From assembly GCF_000315625.1 (NCBI RefSeq), contig NW_005434583.1, positions 56,531 to 120,530 of the forward strand: DNA of 64,000 nucleotides, read 5' to 3'. Made by a program: the position numbers and the translations under genes. The notes beneath the pieces are model-generated. The model saw only the letters and a program-made list of their open reading frames with translations. It did not search any database and was not told where the DNA came from. The stretch comes from Guillardia theta CCMP2712. Taxonomy: Eukaryota; Cryptophyceae; Pyrenomonadales; Geminigeraceae. Positions 51,304 through 62,172 of this stretch are shown in pieces; the first letter of the stretch is position 1, and each line of letters begins with the position of its first letter.

Positions 51304-53557
51304 CTACCCTTCCCCTTCCCCCATACTCGGCCCCTTCATCGTGATCTCCATGCTCGGCATGGGCTTCGCATCCACCGACAGCTCGTAGTCGCACCGCCCG
51401 TCCCCTCCCATCCTCGACCCCCGCACTGAGATGTACAGCCAGCCCAGGGAGAACGTCTCCTCCCAGTAGTACAGCACCATCTTGTCGTCCCCCCAGTCTG
51501 ACTTGTGCCACGTGTACTTCTCCTCCTCCTTCCTCGGCCTCCTGCACGCCCCGTTGCCCACGTACACGTCCGGATCCCCCGAGATCGCCTTGAGGCAGAT
51601 CCGTACGGAGCATCGGGGGATTTCTGAGGAGACGAAGAACTTGTAGTCGTGGTACCCCGCCTGCTCTACCGTCCCTTCCCTAGTCTCTCCTGCCTGCAGT
51701 TCCACCGCCTCCTCGTCCAGGTCCTCAAGGTAGACTGGGATCTTGGGTGCGTTGAAGTTTTGGATCAGTTTGAAGTCCTGGAGAGGGAGAGGAATGTTGA
51801 CGAACTTGCCTTTCCATGCGAACTCTTCCTTCGCCTCCTTCAGCAGCCCGTGCTTGTACGCCCACTCCATCGCCATGCGCTGCCGCCGGCTGGTCAGCAG
51901 CATCTTCTGCTCCTGGAACGACTCGTTCCGCTCCTTCTTCACCGCCAGTCGCGACTCGAGCTCGTTTCTCCTGTGCTCCTCCGCTCGCTGGTGCCTCAAC
52001 TGTGGGAAAGTCATGAAAGGGAGGAAGTGGCAGGAGACGAGGAGCAAGCAGGAAGAGGATGGGGAGTAGTAGAAGACAATGGGAGGGGGAGGAGGAGGAG
52101 GAGGAGGAGGCACCTGTCTTGACCGCAAGTGTGCGGACTTGAGATGTAGGAGCTCTACCTTGACTACCTTCCTCTCTTCCATCTGTTGTTCCCTGCACTT
52201 TCACGTCACTGTCAACGCTCCTCCTCGCCTGCTGTAGGTACCTCAGCACTCTTTGCTCCTCATCTCTCTCCTCCTTGTTCCTCTGGTATCGACGCTGGGC
52301 CTCCTCCTGCTCCTCCTTCCTCTTCATGTTCTGCATCACCCGCTCTTCGAACCTCTCCTTCTCCGCCATCCGCTTCACCCTCTGCGACTGCCTGAACTCG
52401 ACGATGCGCTTCTTCACCACATGATCGGCATAGGTCAGCTTCTCCGACAGCTGGGCAATCTTGTCCCTCGTGTTGACCTCGATCGCAAACTCTCGCGCCA
52501 GCCTACGCTGCTCTATCCCCTTCAGGTGCTCGATCTCCGACTTCTTCTTTTCGAGCTCCTCCTTGATCGACCTCCCGTACCCGATGGTCGTCCGCTTCTT
52601 CATCGTCTCTTCCCTCTTGACATGGTCAATGGCCTCCTTTAAACACGCCCGGAACTTCACCAAGTCTATCGCGTTACCCACCTGCTCTCCTCGCCCTTCG
52701 TTGGCATGGAAGGTGAAGATCTCCCTGGCCAGGTCCATCGACACCTTGTCTGGCAGCATGCTGAGCTCCTTCAAGCACGCGCACCACTCGTTGAAGTCCA
52801 TAGTCCTCTCCCTCGAGCTCATGACCTGCGGCGCTCCACTCCCAGCAGCGAAGCGATTGAAGATCTCCCGGAGCTCCCGTTCCTTCATACCAACGATGAT
52901 GTTCCGCAGGAGCGACAGTCTCTCCCGCTCTTGCCTGACGTCTTCAAGAAGCGCCTGCCTGCTCTTTTCAAGGAACTGATATCGTATGCCTGCAATCTTC
53001 TCGTTGTACTTGGTATCTCTCAAAATCTTCTCATATTCCAGAGGCTCCACTTCCGAATGTACTATCCCCAGCCTTGCCATGGCCTCCTGAGTCACCGGGC
53101 TGTCCGGCCGTAGCGTGTAAGGACTCTGCGGCTCTTGCTCAACGAGCCGGAACTGGCTGTGCTCTATCGGCAGACCACTCAGGCTCTCGGACAAGTCTTC
53201 GATGAAGCGATTCGTCTCCATGCTTAGCTGCAGCTCGGGATCCAGTTCGCCATGGCCCTGGCGGCTCCCTGGACTCTGCTGGGGCCTCCGGGGGCTGTGA
53301 ACAACGGTCTGAGGACGGAACTGACTCTTGAACTCCTGCACCTTCTTGCTTATGCTGCTCGACCTTGGCCTGTAGTGCGTGCGATCTGTCTTGGGGGTCC
53401 TGGGAGAATTCATGTGATGGTGGAGAGCAGTAATCTTCTGATAGATCTCCAGCCGCGAGAATGGTGGCAGCTCCCTCGACACCGACAGTGATGCTGAGAT
53501 GTTGCTGATGTCGGCCAGATCACGAGCCATGACCTTGTTCGGCGATTCAGATTCCAT
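51304..53557 (-). CDS. Coiled-coil protein with degenerate EF-hands and a C-terminal PPC-like domain
   Basis: Three exons: 53557-52250, 52182-52114 and 51999-51304, giving 690 residues. The N-terminal 150 residues are Ser/Pro/Arg-rich and look disordered. Residues about 210-310 contain two EF-hand-like helices without good Ca2+ loops (TMDFNEWCACLKEL, AIDLVKFRACLKEA). A highly charged coiled coil follows (about 320-520). The C-terminal region (about 555-680) resembles the pre-peptidase C-terminal (PPC) beta-sandwich: VELQAGETREGTV, DYKFFVSS, ISGDPDVYVGNG, GWLYISVRGSR, CDYELSVDA. That fold is common on bacterial secreted proteases; here nothing suggests secretion. The join after residue 436 (R|MEERK) is the least certain. 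Function unknown. Confidence 0.72.
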
Positions 53558-54607
53558 GGTCGCCCTTTCGTTCGTCCAGTCAGAATTCTATTCCCTCCCA
53601 GTCCTCAAACGCTGCATGTTCTTCCATGCCAGCCGCTCTCTCCCTCTTTAGCCTTGTATACACTCTCATTGAAATCCTCTATCTCATCCTCTGTTTCCTC
53701 TGCCTCGCATGTTCTTCATCCTGTTCAAAAAAAGCGCATTTTTTGACACGGTCTCCAACCGAAACTTGACTTGCAGAAGGGGTACTTCTAAACATATCTT
53801 GACCAGGGGTAGTCATCACGTACCTACTTCACCGGTGCCCTTGCCCTTTCTTTTGGGGGTGGTCAGTCAAACAGGCAAAATTACCGGTAGCTGAACCAGT
53901 CAAATACGAGGTACTGGGGTGTTTAATTTCAGGTACCCGTACCAAATCCTGTTTGAAAAGGGGGTTAATGAGGCATAGGGGTGGTGTGAGTCACTTGGTA
54001 TGATGCTGAGGTGGGCTCGTGTTGTAAGTGAGCAACCCGTGCAAGTGAGAAACCAGAAATTGATCACGGTAGGGGGTGGGGGTACATACCACTACCCCTA
54101 CAATATAAGAGAGACTGAGTTCTTGTCAAAGGAATAATAGTAGGTGGGGTAGGAAGAGACAGGGTGAGTGGGGTTGTTGCTTTCGAACGTTAAATTGGCT
54201 CCAACGCAGAATGGCGGAGGGGAAGATGAAGGGGTGTAGGGGTTATACTAGGAACCTCGAGGGGTACTCACGAGAGACAACGGGTACTTGAAAAGTAAGA
54301 ATGGGGGGTATATATGCCTTTGATGGAAGATATGGTGGGGTAATAGATTGACGTTTGGTCTTCAAACGGGTAGTGAGCGCAAGGGATCACTCTATTTCAG
54401 GGGGTAGGGGGTAGATGATGACCCATAGAAAAACAAAATGTGACAGGGGTGCAGGACCGTCTGGGAAAATTGAGGGTGGAAGCAAGGAGAAAATAGGGGT
54501 CACTCAACTTGAAGTCAGGTGGAAAATGTAGGTACTACAAAGGGGTAGGGTAGTCAGGGACGCCAAGTCGTTGAAAATCAAAGGTTGGCGAACCGCGGCT
54601 TCGAACA
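53558..54607. promoter_or_regulatory. Divergent intergenic region rich in GGGGTA words
   Basis: Between the PPC-domain gene (-) and PDZ paralog B (+). 53780-54560 has about 20 words of the type GGGGTA, GGGGGTA or GGTGGGGTA, nearly all with G on the plus strand. A small inverted pair (GGGGGTAC / ACTACCCCTA) lies near 54075-54105. No exon is supported. Confidence 0.45.
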
Positions 54608-56447
54608 ATGGCAGCAGCAGGCGACGACAAGAGCACAGCCAAGACTTCTCCTGCTTCTCTCCAGCCCTCCCAGGGTCCTCAGATCTCTCAGATCTCTCAG
54701 GGGCAGGAAGTACAGACCTCCTCGGGGATGCGAATCCTCTCCTCCTACGACTTTGCTGGGCCTTCCCTTGGAGTGAGTTCTTCCTTGGTGTGGAGGGTGT
54801 GGAGGGGGAAGGAGGAGGGTGCGGTGAAGTCCGAGGAGGCAGAGCCTCTCCTTTCGTTCTATGATGTGTTTGCTTTGCTGTTGGCTGTCTGAAACCGTGA
54901 ACTGTTATGATCCTGTCAGTCGAACTGTATCTCCCCCTGCCACAGCCACGTCACACTGACATAGCTGCAGTCCCTCAACGCCTCCTCCCTTGCGTTCGGA
55001 ATGAACAGGATGTCAATCGCAGGAGGTAGCTCCCTCTACGGAAGCACCGGAAGCCTGTACGATGGGGAGAGGGCTCTCCTTGCCCTCGATGGCAAGGGCC
55101 TCGAAGTCATGGACAGCTGCATTGCCGCAGTGAGGAGGGAGCATCTGACAGCTCGTCAAGAGCTGGACTTCAGCAGGGAGAAGATCAGGGCACAAGAGGA
55201 GCTAATCATGAAGTTGCAAAACGACCTCCGTCAAGTTGCCCCGATCAAGCAGGAGATGCAAGGGCTTCAGTCACAATGCCAGTTCATGCAAGAGCAGAAC
55301 CAGCAGCTGCTGTCCACGAAGGCCGAGCTGCTTGCCGAGCTGGCTCAGACCAGGCAGCAGTACGAGGAGATGATGAGGCGCTCAGAGGCCATTGCGATCG
55401 AGAACGACGCGCACCGCCAGGAGAGGGAGATGTGGATGAAGAGTATCAATCAGATGTCAAACGACAAGTCGAGCATCGAGAACGAGCTGATGAGGTTGAA
55501 GGCTGTCGCCTCCCAGTCCGAGATGCAGTTCAGGTCCTTCGGCGGGCAGATGGAAGTGCTCGACTCGCAGATCGCTACTTTCAGGCAGCGTCTGGCGGCT
55601 GAGGAGCAGGCCAAGGCTCAGCTGATGGGGGAGAACGATCAATTGAAGATGAAGTGCTACAACCTCGAGGCCGAGCTCGAGAGGATGCGTGTCCAGTTTC
55701 AGACTCAGCAGTCTCTCCCTCCCCAGCAGACCTTCACCTCGTTCCAGTCACTTCCTCCCCAGCAGACTTTCACCTCCGTGCAGTCCCTCCCCATGCAGTC
55801 GTTCAGCGCTCCGATGCCAGCCGTGTCTTCCATGTCGTTTGCCACCTTTTCGGGCCAGGGAGTTGGGGTGAGAATGAATGCAGCAATCCTGTCAAAATGC
55901 TAATCCTCGCTGATCAGGTTGGTATCAAGCTCAAGCAGGGTGACAGCAGCGAAGGGGTTACGATCCAGTCTCTCGTTCCCGGCGGCCCAGCGGCAGGTCA
56001 GTGGAACATAGTGAGTTTCCTTGAGCCAAAGATCTAAGCTACTGTGTAGAGAGTGGCAAGGTGAAGGAAGGGGACCGCATCCTCAAAATTGACGATCAGG
56101 ACGTCTCGAGCCTGAACATTGAACAAGTGTTCAACCTTGTCAAGGGAAGTGGTGAGTCGAGCAACTGATTGTTCACCGGTGCTCTCTCAAGTTCTTTTCG
56201 CAGAGGGAACCAGCATCAACCTTGTGTTGGGACGCAATGCGGGTGGGCAGCAGGAAACGATCCAGGTTAACCTCACCAGAAGGTAAACGCTGGTTGTGAC
56301 TTGATTGTTGGTCTGACATCTCTCGGTAGAACCCCCCTCAGCCAACCAACCATCACCTACCCCGGTATGCAGCAGGGAATGGGCTTTGGTTTGCCGATGG
56401 TGGGCAGCATGGTTGGCCTTCCTCCTGGCATCAACAGTGTCCAGTGA
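54608..56447 (+). CDS. Coiled-coil protein with C-terminal PDZ domain (paralog B)
   Basis: Six exons: 54608-54772, 54971-55867, 55918-55996, 56050-56151, 56204-56282 and 56330-56447, giving 479 residues. Same layout as paralog A: short Ser/Gln-rich N-terminus, the shared start of the coil (GLEVMDSCIAAVRREHL, compare GMEAMDRALRLVREEHI in A), a long coiled coil (about 95-290), a Gln/Pro-rich spacer (LPPQQTFTS repeated), then a PDZ domain (about 355-445: VGIKLKQ, VTIQSLVPGGPAA, VKEGDRILKIDDQDV, VFNLVKG, EGTSINLVLGRN) and a Gly/Met-rich tail. All introns are GT-AG. The two genes lie 13 kb apart in opposite orientation, so local duplication is likely. Probably a scaffold. Confidence 0.82.
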
Positions 56448-56604
56448 AAGTTGTCCAATGCCGAATATGAGCACTTAAGAGTTTGAAAATACAAGGCAAT
56501 AAATCACAGTTTTGAATTTCCACCTTTCAATATGTTCATATCTCACGGTGGTGTGATCTTCCTTCAATTGCATCCGAGGATGTTGGGCATCTCAAACCTC
56601 AACC

Positions 56605-57943
56605 TCAGAAATTCAGCAAGATGTTCGACTCCGGCACTCCCGCATCCTTCAAGACTGTCTTGACCTGGAGCAGCTGACGTCAAGCCGGTTGTCAAGGAAA
56701 GCACTTCATTGCGAACCTCGTCTACCATCCCCTTCACTCCACACAGCAGAGCGACGGTTGATTGTGGGTCCTTCACACCATCGGCCTTGCAAACTTCCTG
56801 GAAGGTAGCACGAGTCACTCCCAGTCGTCTGCTCGACAAGCCTCGGAACCTGCACGTATCCTGTGCGTCCATCCCACTTGTCGCCGGGCTTCGAGAGGGT
56901 TGGGATGACCTCGACGCCCATTTTCTCCCAGTCAGCGAACTTGTCCATGTATGCCATGGAGTCTGCCGGCTGGTCACGACGACGAGCAAACAAGGAGCAA
57001 GCGGACTCTTGCCTGCTGATCGCGCTCCGTAGTAGAGCTTGACGTTCTTGGACGAGAGCTCCTGGCTCTCAATGGCAGCCTTCAGCGGTGAGATCCCAGA
57101 GCTGCGAGTAGGTTTGAGTCATCGGGCCCCGGGTATGATCCGAGCTTACCCGGTCGCAAACATGAGGACTTGCTTAACGTTGTCAACTCCCGCATACTGC
57201 AGGCAGAGTCATGCTCCCTCCCATTCCCTCTCCCCGACTGACTCACCGGGAACCCTCGTCCCTGCCCTGAAGTCACTTCTACCGTCGAGCCCTGCACGTC
57301 AAGGTTCACGAGGCAAGCAAGGCAAGCTCGAGGATCTTTCCTTCTTAGAGTCGCAGAACCACACAGACCCGGGCCCCCAGTTGTTCGGCTCACTCTTCTT
57401 GATCAGGAACTCCAACACGTTGGAATCGGCCTTGGGGGGGCTGGCAATAGCGAAGAAGCCAGGCTTCTCCATGCTGGAATCCTTCCTGACCTTCAGGTAC
57501 TGCCCTGGGATCTGTAATGGATGAAATCAGGCCTTCATCTCACTGAAGCCTCTCCTTACCTTGTATGAGGTACACACTGCAGGGTCAACCTGAAGCATTA
57601 TCTTGTACAGCCCCGAAGCTGCTTCCTCGTTGCTCACGACAGTTGCGGGGATGAACTCATCCTGCAGAGAAAAGATGTAATATGTTATCTCACCCTCTTT
57701 CGCGGTCCTTCCTCTTCTACACACCTTCGCATTCATGTACACGAGCGCAGGGCATGACTTCTGCTGCCCGATCCTTGTCCTCTTGGTGTGGCATCTGAAC
57801 GCAGGAGGGCTCCTGACCACGAAGGCTCTCCTCACACCATGGCGGAAGAGAGTTGGCTGTGCTTGGAGAGAGAAAGCAAGCGAGAGGTCGACAAGACATG
57901 CTACCAGCACCGCTACCATTGCCGCTCGCGCCATGGCGACCAT
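56605..57943 (-). CDS. Plastid-targeted FAD/NAD(P)H oxidoreductase (ferredoxin-reductase-like)
   Basis: Nine exons: 57943-57725, 57661-57560, 57511-57365, 57291-57247, 57196-57150, 57101-57007, 56962-56850, 56797-56717 and 56664-56605, giving 302 residues. The presequence has a signal peptide (AAMVAVLVACLVDLSLA), then Phe and a basic, Ser/Arg-rich stretch, as expected for a cryptophyte plastid. The enzyme part has the FAD-binding barrel (IPGQYLKVRK, GFFAIASPPK), the nucleotide-binding LMFATG/SGISPLKAAIES, LYYGAR, MAYMDKFADWEKMGVEVIP, TGYVQ, LLCGVKGMV and a C-terminus ESNILLNF close to that of the small plant plastid FAD/NAD(P) oxidoreductases. It should move electrons from NAD(P)H to an unknown acceptor in the plastid. 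It converges on PDZ paralog B 157 bp away. Confidence 0.85.
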
Positions 57944-58540
57944 CCTTCTTATGTGTTCTCTTTGCGGGGGAGTAGGGGGTCATCTAATTGTGGGGTCAGG
58001 AAAATTTCTGACTTGAGGGTGGTACATAATTCAGAGGTCAGATAGAGTGCATGATAAGATTACATAAGACCAGATAATAATAATATGATATGTATAAGGT
58101 ATATTCTACGAATGAGATAAGAAGAGCACTCAACCCTAAGGTAGGTAGACACGATGCACGGGTAGGGGTACACGCAATACCACCCCTTATTTTGACCTTT
58201 AAAACGACCCATGCCTGGTCCATAGCGAGACGAACGAATGATGGAAAGCCGGCAAGGGCAAAGGGAGGAGAGGAAGGGGGGGAGAGGGAGGAATGATGTG
58301 CAAGCGTAGCTTTCCTGTATCTATCATGTACGGAGAACATACTGTTGCAGTCCTGTGATCAGTCCTAGTCTCTTGCCTCCCCACACATCGATCCGATGTG
58401 TGGGGATTTCCAAGTTTGTCCCTTCGATGCAGGCTCCAAACCAGAGATACAAGGGTAGCAGGCTGGACACAAGAGTGAAGGATTTCATGCAGTGTCATCG
58501 TCCTCTTTGCTTCTTTTGAGCTTAAACTTCCTTGAGCAGG
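57944..58540. promoter_or_regulatory. Divergent intergenic region
   Basis: 57960-58200 is AT-rich with a few GGGGTA/TACCCC words (GGTAGGGGTACAC, ATACCACCCC). 58370-58400 has a short perfect inverted repeat, CCCCACACATCGATC / GATGTGTGGGG. No exon is supported. Confidence 0.4.
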
Positions 58541-58974
58541 ATGATTCTCAGCCTGCTCGCGGCAAAGAAAACTTTCGCCCAGCAGTCGGCGAACGCTGAC
58601 GACTGGACAGCATGTTCTGACCCGTAAAGATCTCTTGCTTCTCCTGTGAAGCGAATCCTGACTGGTGTTCTCCTGCAGGTGGCGATGCTACATCAAGGAG
58701 GCTGGAAAACCGGGCATTGGCCCTCCGGAATCGATGGGACATGGCTGGCAGCCGGGACTAGCGTTCGACTGTGACTACACTCACCTGCTGGGCAGCATCA
58801 CGGACGAAGCAGGTGGAGCAGCACCGCGCGCATCATTGGGAAGTCTCGTCGGTTGACATGCATGCAGGATCCGGTGGGAGCGCGACGACTGGGATGTGCT
58901 TCAAGGACTCGGCAAGTGCCGCTGCTGTCCCTTGCTGTTCTGACGTGGCTGGAGCAGGTTGGGTTCACTCCTGA
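58541..58974 (+). CDS. Small protein of unknown function
   Basis: Three exons, 58541-58623, 58679-58812 and 58868-58974, with canonical donors and acceptors and matching phases, give 107 residues. The N-terminus (MILSLLAAKKTFAQQ) could be a short presequence. The middle is Gly/Pro-rich (GKPGIGPPESMGHGWQPG) and the C-terminal part has paired cysteines (GMCFKDS, VPCCSD). I recognise no family. The start is the first Met with an open frame into a good donor. It sits between the divergent oxidoreductase promoter and the tail of purC. Confidence 0.5.
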
Positions 58975-59316
58975 TCGACCCAAGGGATGGGTGGGTAAGT
59001 GGATCACCCCGAACCTGGCGTGAGCAGCTCGTAGAAGACCAGAACATGTAATATACACTTGTACATTCATCCTGCGCAGATTCCAACTCAAGCTCCATTA
59101 AGCTCTCACTTCCCTTCATGACAACAAAGGATCTCTTGTGCTGAAAGCATGCACGGGCTCAGTTGAGGCTGATGCCTCAAACTGGGACAAATCGAGGAGC
59201 GAATCAACCTGAAAATATTCAGAAGCGAGGGAGCACAGCGCGATTTCTTGTTTTTTAATTTAGCCAAAGAGTTACAGGGGTATGAGAGTTTCTTGCAGTC
59301 CGTCCGCCTCGGCAAA
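58975..59316. other. Convergent spacer between the small gene and purC
   Basis: 3' regions of both genes. I see no coding or repeat signal. Confidence 0.4.
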
Positions 59317-60423
59317 TCACTCCTTGATGACCTTGTACTGGTCACGAAGGATGCTGATGATTTCACCCTTGGCATCGTCCGGAATCTCGAGCTTCTTCCC
59401 AGTGATCTTCTCAGCTATGTTTACATACGTCTTGGAGACTTCCATCAAGACACTCTCAGGAAGAGGGTTGTTCTTTGCCAGAGCCTTCCTTTCCTCCATT
59501 CTATCCTTGTTGAGGAGGATGTCAGGGTCAGGGAAGTGCTTGAGGAGCAGCTGGCGGAATCCCTCCTTGGAGTTCTCAACGACCTTGCCCTCACGGTAGG
59601 AGGGCCCATCCCATATCCTCGAGGAGTCAGGAGTTCCGACTTCGTCCATGTAGATCAGCTTCTCCTTCCCCTCACGGTCCTTGACGTAGCCGAACTCGAA
59701 CTTGGTGTCCACAAAGACCTGGTCCAACTCCGCCAGAGCGTTGCTGATGAGGTCGAAGCCCTCCTTGAGGAGCTTCTCGTACAGGTCGATGTCGGCGGTC
59801 GACTTGAAGTTGAAGGCCTCGTAGTTGTTCTCGATGTCCGAACGAGAGATGTTCACGTCGTCCTGTTCCGGGACCCCTGGGATGCCTGTCAGGATCCCCT
59901 TGGTGGAAGGGGTGATGAGGAGCTCGGGCAGCTTCTGGTCTTGCTTCAGCCCATCGGGGATCTTGATCCCGCAAAAGTCCCGCTCTCCCTTGGTGTAGGA
60001 CCTCCACATGGAGCCAGTGATGTACTGGCGAGCAATCGCCTCGATCATCACAGGCTTCGCCTTCTGAACGATCCACACAAGGGGGTGAGGGACATCGAGG
60101 ATGTGGCTGTCAGCAAGTCCCTTCTCTCTGAACATCTTGAACCAGTGAGAGGAGATGGCGTTCAAGGCAGCTCCCTTCCCTGGAACTCCTTTCATGCCCC
60201 CCTCTCCCTGCCAAATGCAGTCGAAGGCAGAGATGCGGTCACTGATGACCATAATGGCAAGAGGGGAACCTGGAGCGACGTTGTATCCCTTCTCCTCGAT
60301 CAGACGTTTGCTGTCCTCATCCGTCAACCAGTAGACAGCGCGTACCTTCCCGCTGTGGACCGGGAGATTTGTCTTAATGGGGAGGTCGTCGTTGACCTCC
60401 AGAACCTTCTTTGCGAGACTCAT
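59317..60423 (-). CDS. purC: SAICAR synthetase (phosphoribosylaminoimidazole-succinocarboxamide synthase)
   Basis: A single intronless frame of 368 residues. It joins aspartate to CAIR with ATP to give SAICAR in de novo purine synthesis. Motifs: the N-terminal [11 protein letters not shown] (nucleotide loop), [60 protein letters not shown] and [13 protein letters not shown]. This long form, starting [15 protein letters not shown], is the type I know from gamma-proteobacteria such as Vibrio, unlike the shorter fungal and plant enzymes. It has no introns although its neighbours have many. There is no clear plastid presequence, so it is probably cytosolic. It faces purE across 1.75 kb. Confidence 0.95.
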   Translation of the reverse strand: MSLAKKVLEVNDDLPIKTNLPVHSGKVRAVYWLTDEDSKRLIEEKGYNVAPGSPLAIMVISDRISAFDCIWQGEGGMKGVPGKGAALNAISSHWFKMFREKGLADSHILDVPHPLVWIVQKAKPVMIEAIARQYITGSMWRSYTKGERDFCGIKIPDGLKQDQKLPELLITPSTKGILTGIPGVPEQDDVNISRSDIENNYEAFNFKSTADIDLYEKLLKEGFDLISNALAELDQVFVDTKFEFGYVKDREGKEKLIYMDEVGTPDSSRIWDGPSYREGKVVENSKEGFRQLLLKHFPDPDILLNKDRMEERKALAKNNPLPESVLMEVSKTYVNIAEKITGKKLEIPDDAKGEIISILRDQYKVIKE

Positions 60424-62172
60424 GCTGACTTGTGGAAGAAACTAGGGCTAGGTTGTGAGGAAGGACTCTGTGTGACAAAAGGTGGAGAGTAGACGCGGAG
60501 GAGGTACGGGAGATGCAGAGGAGACAGGAGACGTGAAGAGCAGGAGCAGGAGAAGCGTCTTCTTGAGGGTGTAGAGAGGGTAGGGGATCGTGGAACTCGG
60601 TTGGATGGGGTAGGGTTGCCAAAGAGGGGTGGGGTGTACAAACAGATGAAGGAGAAGGGTAGGGTGTCGGAGTGAAATTTCCAGGGTATTTTCATGGTGA
60701 AGAAGGGGTACATTGAAAAATTCAAAGGTGGGTGAATAAGGGTGGGGTGCTGATTGGATCAGGAATGACCCTTCGATTGTGTATTGGGATGTCTGAGGAT
60801 TGGTGGGGTGGGGGTCCTGGTCCAAGTTGTTGTTGAGTGAAGGGGTAGGGAAACGAGGGTGGGGTATATTTACAGTCGGTGGATTTTAAATCTATTTAAT
60901 GAGTTTTTGATGAAAGATAATACATATATATATGAGCAAATGGTAGCAGACCAAAGCTCTACAACTATGATTTTTGCAATGAGATCTCCAACTACTATTG
61001 ATTTTGAAGCAAAAGTATTTTCTATATTTTTATACATTTTTAATAAATGTATATCTACTTTTTATATTCAAGAGTATTTTAAAAGCTTCGTACAAATCAG
61101 ATGTAAAACTAGCATCTTGCTCTATTTAGTCCCATAAATATTACACCTCCGTACGTAATACGTCCTGTTTAAAATAAAGTTTTAATATTAAAAGCTGTAA
61201 AACTAAAATCACACGTGCGGGCCGCAACGGACCACCCCCCTTGCTCAGTTACAATAGATCCCCCAGCAAGATAACCCTACCCCCGACATGTACATTGGCA
61301 CACCCACCCCAGTAAAAGTCCATGATCACTGGATGTACCCTGGTATTTTCCCATAATCATGAGATAAAATGACCCCTATCTTCTTGTACCCTACCCCTGA
61401 AATAACTGATACATTTATTTGGGATACCCCACCCATCGAGTGTCCTTGGTAGCACATTGTTTGGTCCATGCCATTGACCCCACCCCCCTTGGAAAATTTT
61501 ACTTGCCCATCACCCCCCGAAAAGACCACTTTGTACCCCTGTATCTTCCCCAAGAAAATCTAAGGAGTCGCATTGACGGGTGGTAACGGTAGGGTGGACT
61601 GTACCCCCGATTTTACAGGTAGAAGGACATAAAGGGTGAACGGGGTGATCGGGGATCCTCCAATAAATATGGGAGGCAGGCTGCGAAGAATCGTGGAAAT
61701 GCGAAAGGGATAGAAGCGAGCGAACAAGAAGGGAGAACGAAGACGATGGAAAGATGTTTGAAGGGGAGCAAGAGACTAAATGAGTGAGAAGATAGAAGTA
61801 TAGGACGAAGGATGGAGAGGAAGGTATGTGCGAATGTTATGAAAATATACGATATCTCGGATTGGGTAGGCACAACATTGCTTGTTCGGAAGTAAAAGCT
61901 TTGAGGGATCTAAGCATTTCAGCTAGTGGTTACATTTTTAGATCACAGAGCACTTTGCCTTCACCTACCAGTGTCGTAGTTAAACATGGAGTTCAATTGA
62001 ACTCAAGTTGATCGGTCAACAGACGCGGCTCCCATCAACTAGCATGAAGTGGGATGACAGTGTTGTACAGTGATTGGTAGATCAACAGTATTGACTGCTT
62101 CATTCTATCTAAGAAAACTGTTCATGCAATCTTGAATAGTATCAGACCGTTCTCTTACACGTTCTCCTGCAG
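60424..62172. promoter_or_regulatory. purC-purE divergent intergenic region: GGGGTA blocks around an AT-rich core
   Basis: 60590-60870 is G-rich on the plus strand with repeated GGGGTA/GGTGGGGT words. 60880-61230 is strongly AT-rich. 61240-61620 mirrors the first block with TACCCC/CCCCAC words. 61630-61850 is purine-rich, then unique sequence leads to purE. A promoter for both genes must lie here unless purE has an upstream exon (its ATG follows an acceptor-like CTCCTGCAG). Confidence 0.5.
60880..61230. other. AT-rich core with a 92-codon open frame
   Basis: Composition is unlike the rest of the window. A frame at 60859-61137 (+) is open and contains Tyr/Ile/Phe-rich sequence, but I recognise no family and see no splice or promoter context. 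It could be an inserted organelle or nucleomorph fragment, or simply spacer. Confidence 0.3.

Noticed and set aside
59248-60492. Plus-strand open frame of 414 codons
   Set aside because: Antisense of purC; the open frame follows from its codon use.
60859-61137. 92-codon plus-strand frame in the AT-rich core, considered as a gene
   Set aside because: No recognised motif, no splice or promoter context, and AT-rich DNA opens frames by chance less often but not rarely at this length. Kept only as an observation.
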